64,000 nucleotides of DNA from Pseudoglutamicibacter cumminsii (GTDB lineage: Bacteria > Actinomycetota > Actinomycetes > Actinomycetales > Micrococcaceae). Shown here piece by piece: positions 7,765 through 18,429 of this stretch (the first letter of the stretch is position 1; every line of letters begins with the position of its first letter). Both the position numbers and the translations under genes were made by a program. The stretch covers positions 62,001-126,000 of the forward strand of contig NZ_QFWG01000004.1 of assembly GCF_003143995.1 (NCBI RefSeq), written 5' to 3'. Under the pieces are notes generated by a model, which was not told the DNA's origin, made no database searches, and saw only the letters and a list, made by a program, of their open reading frames with translations.

Positions 7765-9882
7765 CTAAATATCCAGGAACCTCACATCACGGGCATTCTG
7801 CTGAATGAACTCACGGCGAGACTCAACGTCCTCACCCATCAGAACAGAAAACACCTGATCCACAGCAGCAGCGTCATCCATCGTGACCTGCTTCAACGTA
7901 CGGAACTCCGGGTTCATGGTCGTGTCCCACAACTCCGAATAATCCATCTCGCCCAAACCCTTATAACGCTGAATCGCATTATCCTTAGGCAAACGCTGGC
8001 CAGCCGCGCGGCCCTTCTCCAACGCCTCATCACGCTCGGCGTCAGTGAACACATAATCGTGCGGGGCATTCGACCACTTGATGCGATACAGCGGCGGCTG
8101 CGCCAAATACACATAACCGTGCTCAATCAACGGACGCATGAAACGGAACAACACCGTCAACAGCAACGTGGTGATGTGCTGACCATCAACATCGGCATCC
8201 GCCATCAACACAATCTTGTGATAACGCAGCTTCTCGATATCGAACTCTTCACCGATGTTCGTGCCGAACGCGGTGATCATCGACTGAACCTCACGGTTCG
8301 CCAACGCCTTATCCAGGCGAGCACGCTCAACGTTGAGGATCTTGCCGCGTAGAGGCAAAATCGCCTGCGTCCGCGGATCACGGCCACGCTTAGCCGAACC
8401 ACCTGCGGAGTCACCCTCAACAATGTAGATCTCGCACTCAGTTGGGTTCTTCGACGAGCAATCCGACAACTTACCCGGCATACCGAACGTCTCCAACGGA
8501 GACTTACGCCGAGCCTGATCACGAGCCTTCCGCGCAGCCATGCGAGCCTGTGCCGAAAGCATCGCCTTACGGATCACATCGCGTGCCGGCATCGGGTTGC
8601 GTTCAAGCCAGTCACCCAAACCATCGTGAATAACACCCTGCACAAAACCACGCGCAATCGAGTTACCCAGCTTGGTCTTCGTCTGACCCTCAAACTGAGG
8701 CTCACCCAGCTTGACGGAAACCACCGCGGTGAGACCCTCACGGATATCGTCACCCGTGAGGTTCTCATCCTTCTCCTTCAGAAGGTTGTTCTCACGCGCA
8801 TAACGGTTAATAAGCGACGTCAATGCGGCACGGAACCCTTCCTCATGAGTACCGCCCTCATGAGTGTTGATCGTGTTCGCATACGTGTGAACCGACTCCG
8901 AATACGCCGACGTCCACTGCATCGCGATCTCAACCGAAATCTTCCGGTCGGTGTCCTCAGCCTCAAAAGCGATCACATCTTCATGGATCAGCTCGGCCTT
9001 CTTCGACGCATTCAGGAACTTGACGTAATCAAGCAAGCCCTCGTCGTACTTGTAATCCACCGTGCGATGCTGCGGCTTCTTCTCAGCCTCAGTCGCCTCC
9101 GCATCGGCCTCATCAACAACCTCATCGCCCGCGTCATCAAGGCTGCGCTCATCAGTCAAGATGATGCGCAAACCCTTATTCAGAAACGCCATCTGCTGCA
9201 GGCGCGCACGCAGGGTCTCAAAATCGAACTCAACCGATTCGAAAATCTCCGGATCCGGGTAGAACGTCTGGATCGTTCCCGTCTCATCCGTCTCAGCGCC
9301 ACGCGTCAGGCCCTCACCCACAACATGGCCGCCGTTCTCAAACGACACATTCCACTCGTAGCCCTGACGCTTAACGCAGGTATCGATGCGGCGCGAAAGC
9401 GCGTTCACAACCGAAATACCAACACCGTGAAGACCACCAGAAACCGCGTAACCGCCGCCGCCGAACTTACCGCCAGCGTGCAGAATCGTCATGACGACCT
9501 CGACGGTCGGACGGCCCTCCGTCGGGTGCATATCCACCGGAATACCACGGCCGTTATCCTCAACACGGACGCCACCATCGTCCTGCAACGTCACGCGGAT
9601 CGTATCCGCATAACCAGCCAACGCCTCATCGACCGAGTTATCCACGACCTCATACACGAGGTGGTGCAAACCACGCGGGCCAGTAGAACCGATGTACATG
9701 CCGGGGCGCTTACGAACAGCCTCGAGACCCTCAAGCACCGTAATCGCAGACGCACCATATTCCTCGGTCACCTTACGGTTCCCCACATGACCGGTGCCTT
9801 CATGTGTCTCACCATGCGCCTGCCCAGCAGACCCCTCATGGTGCTCCGAAACGCCGTTCTCCGGCTGGATATCCTCCGCCAC
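7765..9882 (-). CDS. gyrB: DNA gyrase subunit B
   Basis: GyrB is the ATPase subunit of gyrase. The GHKL ATP-binding site is visible ([10 protein letters not shown] near residue 82, NGRGIP near 113, GGLHGVG near 152), followed by a transducer domain with an acidic insertion ([19 protein letters not shown]) and the TOPRIM metal-binding motifs EGDSAGGSA and DADVDGQHI. The open frame extends to an ATG at 9957, but the GTG at 9882 has a good Shine-Dalgarno (GGGAG, 5 nt upstream) and gives 705 residues, so I chose it. The next 250 bp upstream to dciA hold no gene and are a likely promoter region. Confidence 0.97.
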   Translation of the reverse strand: MAEDIQPENGVSEHHEGSAGQAHGETHEGTGHVGNRKVTEEYGASAITVLEGLEAVRKRPGMYIGSTGPRGLHHLVYEVVDNSVDEALAGYADTIRVTLQDDGGVRVEDNGRGIPVDMHPTEGRPTVEVVMTILHAGGKFGGGGYAVSGGLHGVGISVVNALSRRIDTCVKRQGYEWNVSFENGGHVVGEGLTRGAETDETGTIQTFYPDPEIFESVEFDFETLRARLQQMAFLNKGLRIILTDERSLDDAGDEVVDEADAEATEAEKKPQHRTVDYKYDEGLLDYVKFLNASKKAELIHEDVIAFEAEDTDRKISVEIAMQWTSAYSESVHTYANTINTHEGGTHEEGFRAALTSLINRYARENNLLKEKDENLTGDDIREGLTAVVSVKLGEPQFEGQTKTKLGNSIARGFVQGVIHDGLGDWLERNPMPARDVIRKAMLSAQARMAARKARDQARRKSPLETFGMPGKLSDCSSKNPTECEIYIVEGDSAGGSAKRGRDPRTQAILPLRGKILNVERARLDKALANREVQSMITAFGTNIGEEFDIEKLRYHKIVLMADADVDGQHITTLLLTVLFRFMRPLIEHGYVYLAQPPLYRIKWSNAPHDYVFTDAERDEALEKGRAAGQRLPKDNAIQRYKGLGEMDYSELWDTTMNPEFRTLKQVTMDDAAAVDQVFSVLMGEDVESRREFIQQNARDVRFLDI

Positions 9883-10134
9883 GGTACTCCCAGTTCTTCG
9901 AATACGTACTGCAAACGCCTGCTCCCTGCGCACCACAAACAGCACGCGGGCACACAAAAGCGCCGATTTAGATCCATTCTAGCGCGGAATGCGAACGTCC
10001 GCGGCCTTAGCAGGCCCGCAAACGCCCCTCAGACACGATCCATGTCCGCACATGTAGGGAATCCCCTCTAGCTACTCCATCCCCGCAAAACCGATTGAGC
10101 GGGATTCGCGGCACCAGAACGTGCTCCCCATACA

Positions 10135-10722
10135 TCACCCATACGTATCCCGCGGACCACGCCCACCCGGAGCGATCCGCGGACCCTTACGCCACGACGG
10201 CGCTGCCGGCCCCAAAACCCTAATCTGCGTCACCACACCATGCCCCACTGCAGCATCCAAACGCTTCAACAAATCGTGCTGCATCAACTGCAAATTCGTA
10301 GCCCACGCAGTCGACGAACACCGCACCACCACAACCGAATCCTCAAAAGACTCCGGAACCGCATGGGCCGCAACCTCCGGCCCCACAATCTCAGGCCACC
10401 GAGCCACAACCGAACCCACCGCAACCGGCTCGGACCAGCCCCGCGCACGCATCATCCCTTCCAGCAAGGACCCCAACCCCACCGGATCACGCCCACCGGC
10501 ATCGGGATCATCCCACCGAGCCTTACGCGCTTTCCGAGCCCGAGCCTTCTCTTTAGCCCGCTGAACCATCGCCGCATCCCGGCGCACACCACCCTGCTGC
10601 AAAGCCAACTGACGCGCCCGAGCCAAAGCCACCGTCGGCGCATCGTCCATCAACGCATCCACAGCGCCCGCCTCAAACTCATCCGGCTCAACGCCACCCC
10701 GCTCAGGAATCTCCTGCGTCAT
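10135..10722 (-). CDS. dciA: DUF721 protein, DciA-like helicase-loading factor
   Basis: The 195-residue protein has a basic, alanine-rich N-terminal half and a C-terminal DUF721 domain (about residues 80-175). The diagnostic core ARWPEIVGPEVAAHAVPESF is followed by VVVVRCSSTAWATNLQLMQ. DUF721/DciA proteins are the ancestral replicative-helicase loaders or operators and interact with DnaB, which is encoded at 51973 here. The gene overlaps the 3' end of recF by 20 nt and so is translated with it. The recF-DUF721-gyrB order is conserved in actinobacteria. The start could lie slightly further downstream because the overlap hides a clear ribosome-binding site. Confidence 0.88.
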   Translation of the reverse strand: MTQEIPERGGVEPDEFEAGAVDALMDDAPTVALARARQLALQQGGVRRDAAMVQRAKEKARARKARKARWDDPDAGGRDPVGLGSLLEGMMRARGWSEPVAVGSVVARWPEIVGPEVAAHAVPESFEDSVVVVRCSSTAWATNLQLMQHDLLKRLDAAVGHGVVTQIRVLGPAAPSWRKGPRIAPGGRGPRDTYG

Positions 10723-11896
10723 CCAACGTCACCTCCCCCGGGGAAACCCGCACCACCGTCGCATCCAGCCCCTCCGGAATCTCGCTACCCACAGCCGCAG
10801 TCACCAAAACCTGCTCAGCATCCGCCAACGCAGCCACCAAACGCTGCCGCCGGAACTCATCCAGCTCGGCGAAAACATCATCCAAAATCAAAACCGGACG
10901 CGCGGCATCAGACGGATCATCCTCGATCAAAACCCTGAACGCCGCGAGCCGCAAGGCCAAAGCCAGCGACCACGTCTCACCATGCGAAGCGAACCCTTTC
11001 GCGGGAGCCTGCCCCAAACCGAACATCACATCATCACGATGCGGGCCAACAGTCGTGGTGCCACGTTCAATATCCCGCGGGCGGGCGGCCTCCAACGCGC
11101 GGCTCACCACATCAGCCAGATGCACCATATCCGGAGTCAACAACGTCTCTGCCGCAACCGGACCGTCAGCCGAACCGAGCTGTTCAGCCTCATCAACCAC
11201 CGTGGCGAAGTAACGCAACGTGGCCGCCTTAGCTCCGTTCGTGAGTTCCGAATAAGCTTCCGCAACATGTGGAGCCAACAACTTCGCAACATGAATCCGG
11301 TTACGCAACAGCGGTGCCGCGGCCTGGGCGAAATGCATATCCCACACATCGAGGGTGGCCTCATGCGCCTCAGTAAAACCGCCCGATGCGCGGGCAGACT
11401 TCAAAAGCGCGTTACGTTGACGCAGAACCCGCTCAAAATCATTGCGAACCGCCGCCTGATCCGGGCGAAGCTGAACCACAAGATCATCCAGGAACCGCCG
11501 CCGCACCTCAGGCTCGCCCTTGACCAGCTCGAGGTCTTCCGGAGCAAACAAGATCGAACGGAAAACACCCAACGCCTCACGAGCCCGGGCAAAATCAGCG
11601 CGATTGATGCGTGCCCGGTTCCTGCGACGCGGATTGATCTCAACCTCAACGCGCGTCAACCGGTCATCACGGTTCACTTGCCCCGCGATCAACGCACGCT
11701 CCGCGCCGAAACGCACCAACGGCGCATCCTGGCTCACACGGTGAGAATCCTGCGTGGCCAAATAACCGATCGCCTCAACGATGTTGGTTTTGCCCACACC
11801 ATTCGGGCCGACCAACACAGTCGTTCCAGGGCCTAACGGCAGATCAAGGTGCTGATACGTGCGGAAATCGTGCAGCGAAAGATGGTTCAGAAACAC
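10703..11896 (-). CDS. recF: DNA replication/repair protein RecF
   Basis: RecF is an SMC-like ATPase that binds gapped DNA and helps RecO/RecR load RecA. The 397-residue protein begins MFLNHLSLHDFRTY, has Walker A GPNGVGKT at residues 30-37, an ABC-type signature region, and a Walker B with ILDDVFAELDE near residue 340. Length is normal for actinobacteria. It starts 7 nt after the dnaN stop codon and overlaps dciA at its end, so dnaN-recF-dciA form one operon. Confidence 0.97.
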   Translation of the reverse strand: MFLNHLSLHDFRTYQHLDLPLGPGTTVLVGPNGVGKTNIVEAIGYLATQDSHRVSQDAPLVRFGAERALIAGQVNRDDRLTRVEVEINPRRRNRARINRADFARAREALGVFRSILFAPEDLELVKGEPEVRRRFLDDLVVQLRPDQAAVRNDFERVLRQRNALLKSARASGGFTEAHEATLDVWDMHFAQAAAPLLRNRIHVAKLLAPHVAEAYSELTNGAKAATLRYFATVVDEAEQLGSADGPVAAETLLTPDMVHLADVVSRALEAARPRDIERGTTTVGPHRDDVMFGLGQAPAKGFASHGETWSLALALRLAAFRVLIEDDPSDAARPVLILDDVFAELDEFRRQRLVAALADAEQVLVTAAVGSEIPEGLDATVVRVSPGEVTLDDAGDS

Positions 11897-11903
11897 CTAA
11901 GCA

Positions 11904-13028
11904 TCACGCGTTAGGCAGACGCACCGGCATCACCAAATAGCGGAAAGACATATCCGGCTGGCCGCTTTCCTGATCGAGCGCGGTAAGCATTGCAGGCTTA
12001 GGCGCGGTAGTGAACGCGAACTGGACGTTATCGGTATCGAACGCCGACAAACCTTCCGAGAGGAACGGAGGGTTGAACGCAACCGTGATGTCCTCACCAT
12101 TGAGCTGGCTTTCAATGGCTTCTTCAGCCTGGGCTTCCTCGCCTGAGCCAGCATCAAGGGAAACCTGGGCATCAGAGAACTGAAGACGCACAGGAGAGTT
12201 GCGCTCAGCAACAATCGATACGCGACGAACAGCCTCGATCAGTTCCGACGTAGAAACCGAAGCGTAGATGAGCGACTCTTCAGGGAACAGCGAACGGATC
12301 TTCGGGTAGTCACCATCCACCAGCAGCGTTGTGGTGCGGCGCGAACCCGAAACGAAACCGATGATGTCGCCGTTTTCCTCCATGCAAATGCTGAGTTCGC
12401 CGGCCGAACCCAAGGTCTTGGCAACATCGGACAACGTCTTGGACTTAACAAGGGCGGAGGTTGAAACGCTGGAAGCCGCAGGCTTCCAGTTCATCTCACG
12501 CATCGCCAAGCGATAACGGTCCGTAGCCAACAACGTCATCGTGTCGTCTTCAAACTCAACCTTGATGCCGGTCAGAATCGGCAAGGTCTCATCACGGGCT
12601 GCAGCGACCGAAACCTGCGAAACAGCGCGAGCGAACTCCGAACCATCAACCGTGCCCAGAACCTCTGGCATCTGAGGCAAAGTCGGGTACTCATCCACGG
12701 GCATCGTCGCCAAGTGGAAGCGGGAACGGCCACACGAAACCGTGAGCTTGGAATTCTCAAGTTCAAGCGTCACTGGAGCTGCAGGAAGCGTGCGCGCAAT
12801 GTCGGCAAGCATCTTGCCCGATACGAGCACGGAACCTTCAGTTTCGATGCTGGCGTCTACATCGAGGTGAGCTGAGGTCGTGTAGTCGAAAGCCTCAAAC
12901 GTCAGAGTGTTGTTTGCAGCTGTAATCAGAATGCCGGAAAGCACTGGGGTCGCTGGACGAGGTGCCAATGCCCGAGCAGTCCAAGTCACGGCTTCAGTGA
13001 GCACATCACGATCCACGCTGATCTTCAC
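11904..13028 (-). CDS. dnaN: DNA polymerase III beta sliding clamp
   Basis: The 374-residue protein begins MKISVDRDVLTEAVTW and ends YLVMPVRLPN, the hallmark C-terminus of bacterial clamps, with the three-fold repeated clamp fold in between. The homodimeric ring tethers DNA polymerase III to DNA. Translation starts at a GTG preceded by GGAAGG at a good distance. The gene is first in the dnaN-recF-dciA operon and lies on the far side of oriC from dnaA, reading in the same direction. Confidence 0.98.
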   Translation of the reverse strand: MKISVDRDVLTEAVTWTARALAPRPATPVLSGILITAANNTLTFEAFDYTTSAHLDVDASIETEGSVLVSGKMLADIARTLPAAPVTLELENSKLTVSCGRSRFHLATMPVDEYPTLPQMPEVLGTVDGSEFARAVSQVSVAAARDETLPILTGIKVEFEDDTMTLLATDRYRLAMREMNWKPAASSVSTSALVKSKTLSDVAKTLGSAGELSICMEENGDIIGFVSGSRRTTTLLVDGDYPKIRSLFPEESLIYASVSTSELIEAVRRVSIVAERNSPVRLQFSDAQVSLDAGSGEEAQAEEAIESQLNGEDITVAFNPPFLSEGLSAFDTDNVQFAFTTAPKPAMLTALDQESGQPDMSFRYLVMPVRLPNA

Positions 13029-13532
13029 AGATTCACCTTCCGATGCAAATACGAGGCCCTAAGATTCCCTAAATTTCAAGCCTCGGAGCTGTACGAAGTT
13101 CACTCCTGTGCTCAAAAGTCACATAGGGCACGGGTTTAGCCTACCTGGTTCACAGGAGGAGGTCATCGTGAGCTTGCAAAATCATGGGGCTGCATATGGC
13201 TACAGAATTTCGTGAGGCATGGGCTTGGAGTGCCCGTCCCGGAAGCCTCGAATCACAAAATGTAATTTGGGATGGATGTTTAAAGGTGGGAGTAGTAGTA
13301 ACCGCTGTGGAGTTTGTGCAAAACCTGCCTGATCGGCTTGTTTTCGCTATCCACGAGGTGTGGATAACATGTGGAGAAACTCTAGGGTTTCATCCTCATA
13401 GCTGTGCAGGACTTAGGGCGCTATAACAACTATCCGCAAGAAACCGGCTTTATCCACAGTTATCCACAGACATATGCACAGTTCTTGCGGATAACTACAG
13501 AAAATATGCGATTTAGTAGCGTGAATACAGGG
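13029..13532. other. oriC: Chromosomal replication origin region (oriC), dnaA-dnaN gap
   Basis: This 504-bp gap has no gene. It contains perfect DnaA boxes TTATCCACA at 13450-13458 and 13460-13468, the complement TGTGGATAA at 13359-13367, and several one- or two-mismatch versions (13348, 13430, 13487 and nearby). A/T-rich segments lie beside dnaA. The dnaA-dnaN position is the established oriC location in actinobacteria. Gene strands diverge around this area (minus to the left, plus from rpmH onwards), as expected at an origin. The exact unwinding element cannot be fixed by eye. Confidence 0.82.
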
Positions 13533-15191
13533 TTAATCCCGCTGCTGCTGACGCATCATGTTGGTCAATTCAGTGACCTGGTTGTAAACCTCACGTCGTT
13601 CAGCCATGAGCTCGCGAATCTTGCGTTCAGCATGGATTACGGTTGTGTGGTCGCGGCCGCCCATCAACTCACCGATCTTGGGTAGCGACATTTCAGTGAG
13701 CTCACGCAACAGATACATCGCGATCTGACGTGCAGTAACCAAAGCACGGGTGCGCGACTTCGAGTTGAGCTCAGCCACTGTGAAGTCGAAATACTCTGCA
13801 GTCGTGTGAATGATCGTCTCTGGCGTGAGTGTTTGCGCTCCCTCATCTGTAATGAGGTCTTTCAGAACGTGCTCCGCAGTTTCCAGCGTGACCGGCTGTC
13901 GGTTCAACGATGCGTAGGCGGTCACGCGAATCAGTGCACCTTCAAGTTCACGAATGTTCGTGGAAATCTTCGAGGCGATGGCTTCCATGACCTCCGGCGG
14001 TACCGAAAGGCCCTCGGCTTCGGCCTTCTTGCGCAGAATCGCGATACGCGTTTCAAGCTCCGGCGGCTGAATATCGGTGGTGACCCCCGAAGCGAAGCGT
14101 GAACGCAGGCGTTCTTCAAAACCTGAAAGCTGTTTTGGCGGCAGATCAGAGGTGATCACGACCTGCTTGTTGTGGTTGTGCAACGCGTTGAACGTGTGGA
14201 AGAACTCTTCCTGCGTCGCGTCCTTGTTCGCGAGGAATTGGATGTCGTCAATCAACAGGATGTCGACGTTGCGGTACATCGCCTTGAAGCTCGTGCCTTC
14301 GTCGTCACGAATCGAGTTGATGAAGTCGTTCGTGAACTCTTCAGAGTTGACGTAGCGAACACGGATGCCGCGGTACAGATCGCGTGCATAGTGTCCGATG
14401 GCGTGCAACAAGTGCGTCTTTCCGAGCCCCGAGCCACCATAAATGAATAGGGGGTTGTACGCCCTGGCGGGAGCCTCCGCCACAGCAACTGCAGCCGCGT
14501 GCGCGAACTTGTTTGTAGAACCGATCACGAACGAATCGAAAACATACTTAGGGTTCAGACGGCCGAACTCAGCGGACGTCGATGGCGGTTGCGGCACCGG
14601 ACGGACAGCAGGCGGCTGCGCTACGGGCACCAACTCACCCTGGCTTGCATCGAGCCTTTCAGCAGCTCGCTGGAAACGCTGCACATCGGCCTCTGAGCGC
14701 ACGAATTCACCGTTATCCTGCGGATGTTCAGAGGAAACTTCGTGCTGATCTTGGCCTTGATCGTTCTTCTCGTAGCGAGTGCTATCGAACTCTTGCTGGT
14801 TGAAGTTTTCGCGGGGCCGTTCCGACGGAGTGTATTCGCCGCGATCGTCGTATTCGCCGCGATCGAAACGTAGTCGCGGATCGGCATCGTCAGGAGAGGT
14901 TGTTTCGGCCTCCCTGGTTTGAGTTGCGATCGCGGTGTCGATCGAGAACGCACACAGCATGTCTTGACCAAAAACGGTGCGCAGCGCGTCATCGAGCGAT
15001 TCGCTCATGCCGTTTTGGATCGCGTCACGCGTGAGCTCGTTGGGGACTGCAACGAGGAATGTCGTTCCCACACGGCCTTGTGGCTGCGCTAGCTCGAGGT
15101 ATCCGCGTTGGCGAGGGGTCACTCGTGAGTCTGCACGCAGCTCTTGGACCACTTGCCGCCACTGATCGGCAGCTGCGTCCTGAGTGCTCAT
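13533..15191 (-). CDS. dnaA: Chromosomal replication initiator protein DnaA
   Basis: DnaA binds 9-bp boxes at oriC and opens the duplex for helicase loading. Of the 552 residues, domain I is about 1-90, domain II is a long disordered linker (about 90-210) with an RGEYD repeat, domain III has Walker A GGSGLGKT at 252-259 and Walker [11 protein letters not shown], and domain IV ends with the DNA-binding signature [15 protein letters not shown]. The frame extends to 15254, but ATG 15191 is preceded by GGAAGGGAAACTGTG and begins [11 protein letters not shown] as expected; the adjacent GTG at 15194 is an alternative. Confidence 0.97.
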   Translation of the reverse strand: MSTQDAAADQWRQVVQELRADSRVTPRQRGYLELAQPQGRVGTTFLVAVPNELTRDAIQNGMSESLDDALRTVFGQDMLCAFSIDTAIATQTREAETTSPDDADPRLRFDRGEYDDRGEYTPSERPRENFNQQEFDSTRYEKNDQGQDQHEVSSEHPQDNGEFVRSEADVQRFQRAAERLDASQGELVPVAQPPAVRPVPQPPSTSAEFGRLNPKYVFDSFVIGSTNKFAHAAAVAVAEAPARAYNPLFIYGGSGLGKTHLLHAIGHYARDLYRGIRVRYVNSEEFTNDFINSIRDDEGTSFKAMYRNVDILLIDDIQFLANKDATQEEFFHTFNALHNHNKQVVITSDLPPKQLSGFEERLRSRFASGVTTDIQPPELETRIAILRKKAEAEGLSVPPEVMEAIASKISTNIRELEGALIRVTAYASLNRQPVTLETAEHVLKDLITDEGAQTLTPETIIHTTAEYFDFTVAELNSKSRTRALVTARQIAMYLLRELTEMSLPKIGELMGGRDHTTVIHAERKIRELMAERREVYNQVTELTNMMRQQQRD

Positions 15192-15585
15192 CACAGTTTC
15201 CCTTCCGTTAGCGCATTGATCACGTGAGTTTTGCCGGCTAAAGAGAGCCATCATCGGACAGTCTCGAGGTGCACAGCAAACACACAGCTGAGCCTACGGC
15301 ACCATCAGTCTATGCGGTAGGCCTATCAGCACTACCGTACCCGGGTTTGCCACAGGATGCAGAACTTATGCACAGTGAATTGGGGATAACTAGGGCTGAA
15401 AACGCAAGATATCCTCAGGGTTGTCCCCAAGTTGTGGATAACTTTGGTGAACAGGGTGTGAAAAGAAGGCAGACACATTGTCATTTGCCCGGCATGACGG
15501 CGACATCAAAGCTCACGCAAGCAGCAGCCCAATCATGTAGCAACCACAGGATCGCGTTCCCAATGGTGATCTACCTAACCCGAGT
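15192..15585. promoter_or_regulatory. dnaA upstream region with DnaA boxes
   Basis: The 618 bp between dnaA and rpmH contain no gene. DnaA-box-like sites are present: TTATGCACA at 15366-15374 and TGTGGATAA at 15433-15441, plus weaker ones. These probably mediate autoregulation of dnaA and may be part of a bipartite origin. Confidence 0.6.
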
Positions 15586-15615
15586 TTGACCTGACACAAA
15601 CAAACTCGCTATTAT
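15586..15615 (+). promoter_or_regulatory. Predicted housekeeping promoter for rpmH-rnpA
   Basis: TTGACC (15586-15591) and TATTAT (15610-15615) are separated by 18 bp. The transcript would have a leader of about 190 nt before rpmH. Confidence 0.65.
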
Positions 15616-15809
15616 GGATCAGTTCCGTGCTATGCGGCGTGCCCAAAAGGCGCACCCGAATACCTGACAATGCACTGGCCAAACGGACCAAAAACGTTCC
15701 GGTTAGTCCTCGTTAGAGCACGGTTGTAAACGTGATACAACGCATCCATCCCGTTACTTCCCCAAGGCACAACGGACGATGCCCTAACTGACGTCATGGA
15801 GTGTTCAAC

Positions 15810-15947
15810 GTGACCAAGCGGACTTTCCAGCCGAACAACCGCCGCCGCAGCAAGAAGCACGGCTTCCGCCTGCGCATGCGCACCCGCGCCGGCCGCGCAA
15901 TCCTCTCGACCCGCCGCAACAAGGGTCGTAAGAGCCTCTCTGCCTAA
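15810..15947 (+). CDS. rpmH: 50S ribosomal protein bL34
   Basis: This 45-codon gene starts with GTG at 15810 and ends TAA at 15947. It encodes a very basic peptide beginning [19 protein letters not shown] and ending RKGRKSLSA-like (NKGRKSLSA), an unmistakable L34. L34 is a small RNA-binding protein of the large subunit. It is the first gene of the classic rpmH-rnpA-yidD-yidC-jag-rsmG string, 71 bp ahead of rnpA. Confidence 0.97.
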   Translation: MTKRTFQPNNRRRSKKHGFRLRMRTRAGRAILSTRRNKGRKSLSA

Positions 15948-16018
15948 CCCGCCTGAGTCGCCACTCGGAACCACACGGTCCCGGGTCAGCTCAAGCGAAC
16001 CCATCAACGGGTGTTTTC

Positions 16019-16369
16019 GTGCTCCCACAACAACATCGAGTACGCAAAGGCAATGAACTGCGAAACGTGATGCGTTCCGGTACCCGTAAAGGGTGCCGGA
16101 ACGTCGTCGTCTTTGCGACACCAACCGATAATCCTGTGCCACGCTTCGGATTCATCGTTTCCAAAAAAGTGGGCAACGCGGCAGTACGAAACAAAGTCAA
16201 ACGGCGACTACGCGCGAGTGCATGGGAGATCATCAAAGAAGGCCTCCCAAACCACGACGTCGTAGTCCGCGGCCTACCCGCCGCAGCGAACGCAGACTAC
16301 AACACCCTTAACAAGGACCTCCGCAACGGACTACGCAGAATCGGGGTGGACATACGTGGCACGCAATAA
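16019..16369 (+). CDS. rnpA: Ribonuclease P protein component
   Basis: The 116-residue basic protein has the RnpA motif VGNAAVRNKVKRRLR at about residues 51-65, preceded by FGFIVSKK. RnpA supports the catalytic RNA of RNase P in maturing tRNA 5' ends. It starts with GTG (MLPQQHRVRKGNEL). It overlaps the next gene, yidD, by 14 nt. Confidence 0.96.
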   Translation: MLPQQHRVRKGNELRNVMRSGTRKGCRNVVVFATPTDNPVPRFGFIVSKKVGNAAVRNKVKRRLRASAWEIIKEGLPNHDVVVRGLPAAANADYNTLNKDLRNGLRRIGVDIRGTQ

Positions 16370-16850
16370 AAACAAACGTGCAACACGTGCCCACCACAAG
16401 CACGCCCACGCAACTGCACAAAACCGAGCTGACCACAGCAAACTTGCTGACGAACCTAGCCTCGCGGAGCAACTCGGCCCAGCCCCCATCGTCCCTGACG
16501 ATCAAGCACCTTCCGTGCCATGGTGGCGCCACATCGTGGACATTCCACGAAACATCATCATCGGCTTCATCAAATTCTGGCGGCTAGTGATCTCCCCGCT
16601 CTACGGAGACGTCTGCCCCTACTACCCAACCTGCTCCGCCTACGGGCTAGAAGCAGTAACAAGCCACGGTGCAGTCAAAGGATCATGGCTCACCGTATCG
16701 AGAATCGCTCGGTGCAACCCATGGACCAAAGGGGGAATCGACCCAGTGCCACCCGGCAAGCGGATTTGGCCTGAGTCGAAGGTACCGAAGATCATAGTGT
16801 TGAACCATCCCCTGCATTCATCTCAGCCGCACACCGCGGCCAAGGAGTAA
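16356..16850 (+). CDS. yidD: Membrane protein insertion efficiency factor YidD
   Basis: The YidD core is clear at about residues 68-136: IKFWRLVISPLYGDVCPYYP, TCSAYGLEAV, HGAVKGSW and RIARCNPWTKGGIDPVP, including the conserved cysteines. YidD is a membrane-associated helper of YidC-dependent insertion. The protein is 164 residues, longer than usual (about 80-110), because of a basic, His-rich N-terminal extension of about 55 residues that starts at the GTG inside rnpA. A later start is possible. The gene lies between rnpA and yidC as in most bacteria. Confidence 0.92.
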   Translation: MARNKNKRATRAHHKHAHATAQNRADHSKLADEPSLAEQLGPAPIVPDDQAPSVPWWRHIVDIPRNIIIGFIKFWRLVISPLYGDVCPYYPTCSAYGLEAVTSHGAVKGSWLTVSRIARCNPWTKGGIDPVPPGKRIWPESKVPKIIVLNHPLHSSQPHTAAKE

Positions 16851-16861
16851 AGCGGCGCTTT

Positions 16862-17833
16862 ATGAATTTCTTTAACTGGCTACTGACCCCGTTCCGCTGG
16901 GTCATGTCCTTCCTCATGGACATGTTCCACAGTCTGTTCAGCTTCCTCGGGCTCGACCCAGACTCCGGTTGGACCTGGACGCTCGCGATCGTTCTGGTGA
17001 CGGTCACCGTTCGTGCGGCCCTGATCCCAGTGTTTGCGCGCCAGATCCGCGCCCAGCGCGCCATGCAGGTAGTGCAGCCAGAGCTACGCAAGCTCCAGCA
17101 GAAGTATAAGGGCAAGCGAGATCAACTCTCGCAGCAGGCGATGCTTGCCGAACAGCGTGCACTGTTCAAGAAGCACAACACGTCGATGTTCGCATCGTGT
17201 ATGCCGCTTCTGATCCAGATGCCGTTCTTCTTCGCGCTGTTCCAGGTGCTGAATGGTTCCGCTCGCGCCGCTAGCGACAACGACAACATTGCAGCACTGT
17301 CGGCTGAGAAGGTCCGCTCCTTCCACGACGCGAAGATTTTTGGCGCTCGCCTCTCCGACACGTTCGTTGGGACACTCGGTAGCGATTCCCCGAACGTCTC
17401 CGTCATCATCGTCGCGATCGTTCTGATCCTCGCGATGGTCGGACTCATGTTCTACACGCAGCGTCAGCTGATGACTAAGAACATGACCCCTGAAGCGCAG
17501 CAGGGCCAGTTCGCGCGCCAGCAGCGCATGATGCTGTACTTCCTGCCGATCGTTTTCGGTATCGGTGGTATTAACTTCCCACTGGGTCTGCTGGTTTACT
17601 GGACTGCAACCAACCTGTGGGTTCTCGGCCAGCAGATGTGGGTTATCAAGCGCAACCCAACCCCTGGCTCGCTTGCGGAAAAGGAACTCAACATCCGCCG
17701 TGCAGCACGTGGACTTCCGCCGATTGGTGAGAAGGGCAAAGCAGTGCAGGAAGAGAACACTAAGACCAACCAGACGCACGTGCGTGGCCAGCGCGTCCAG
17801 CCGCAGCGTAAGAACCGGAAGAAGCGTAAGTGA
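16862..17833 (+). CDS. yidC: Membrane protein insertase YidC
   Basis: The 323-residue protein is of the short Gram-positive/actinobacterial form without the large periplasmic domain of E. coli. It has the Oxa1 core: WTLAIVLVTVTVRAALIPVF, the basic loop KLQQKYKGKRDQLSQQ, CMPLLIQMPFFFALFQVLNG, and two C-terminal membrane helices (IVFGIGGINFPLGLLVYW). A conserved arginine sits in the membrane groove (VRAALIP). The tail after residue 270 is basic and probably binds ribosomes. YidC inserts membrane proteins alone or with SecYEG. It starts 11 nt after yidD. Confidence 0.97.
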   Translation: MNFFNWLLTPFRWVMSFLMDMFHSLFSFLGLDPDSGWTWTLAIVLVTVTVRAALIPVFARQIRAQRAMQVVQPELRKLQQKYKGKRDQLSQQAMLAEQRALFKKHNTSMFASCMPLLIQMPFFFALFQVLNGSARAASDNDNIAALSAEKVRSFHDAKIFGARLSDTFVGTLGSDSPNVSVIIVAIVLILAMVGLMFYTQRQLMTKNMTPEAQQGQFARQQRMMLYFLPIVFGIGGINFPLGLLVYWTATNLWVLGQQMWVIKRNPTPGSLAEKELNIRRAARGLPPIGEKGKAVQEENTKTNQTHVRGQRVQPQRKNRKKRK

Positions 17834-18429
17834 TGAAGGACGAACAGTTGCAGGATCTTGAAGCCACTCCTGAGACCGAAACCGAGCACGCGTCGGACGA
17901 GGCGCAGCCTGAGCGTGAAAACGGTAAGTCTCTGACGATGCAGCGCCTCGAAGAGGAAGGCGACGCCGCGGCTGACTACCTTGAAGAGCTGCTGGACATC
18001 GCTGACCTCGACGGCGACATCGACATCGAGGTCCGTGGCGGCCGCGTCTATGTTTCGGTGGAGACCGAAGAAGACGATGCGGACCTTCAGGAACTCGTCG
18101 GCCGGGACGGCCGCGTCTTGGATGCGTTGCAGGAACTGACTCGGTTGTCGGTTCTGGCGCACACTGGCCAGCGTTCGCGTTTCGTTCTGGATATTGCCGG
18201 TTACCGTAAGGAACGCGGTGAAGAGCTCAAGGTGATCGCTAAGAAGGCTATTGAGGTGGTCAACGAGTCTGGTGAACCAGAGGCCTTGGAGCCGATGACC
18301 CCTTACGAACGGAAGATCGTGCACGATGTCATCGCCGATGCCGGGCTCGTTTCCGAGTCTGAGGGTGAAGGTTCGCGTCGTCACGTCGTCGTGCATCCTG
18401 CCGAGGACCCTGCCGAAGACGAGGACTAA
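17833..18429 (+). CDS. khpB: Jag/KhpB family RNA-binding protein (KH-R3H)
   Basis: The 198-residue protein has an acidic N-terminal segment, then a KH-like domain (IDIEVRGGRVYVSVE, LVGRDGRVLDALQELT) and a C-terminal R3H domain (RKERGEEL, MTPYERKIVHDVIAD, SEGEGSRRHVVV). Jag/KhpB proteins bind RNA and are linked to cell elongation control in Gram-positives. The ATG at 17833 overlaps the yidC stop (TGATG); a GTG at 17830 is an alternative. The gene is translationally coupled to yidC and rsmG. Confidence 0.93.
   Translation: MKDEQLQDLEATPETETEHASDEAQPERENGKSLTMQRLEEEGDAAADYLEELLDIADLDGDIDIEVRGGRVYVSVETEEDDADLQELVGRDGRVLDALQELTRLSVLAHTGQRSRFVLDIAGYRKERGEELKVIAKKAIEVVNESGEPEALEPMTPYERKIVHDVIADAGLVSESEGEGSRRHVVVHPAEDPAEDED

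Noticed and set aside
8626-10071. 481-codon open frame antisense to gyrB
   Set aside because: Shadow of gyrB with no family resemblance and no ribosome-binding site.
13184-13426. 80-codon plus-strand frame in oriC
   Set aside because: It overlaps DnaA boxes in the origin region and has no homologue-like features.
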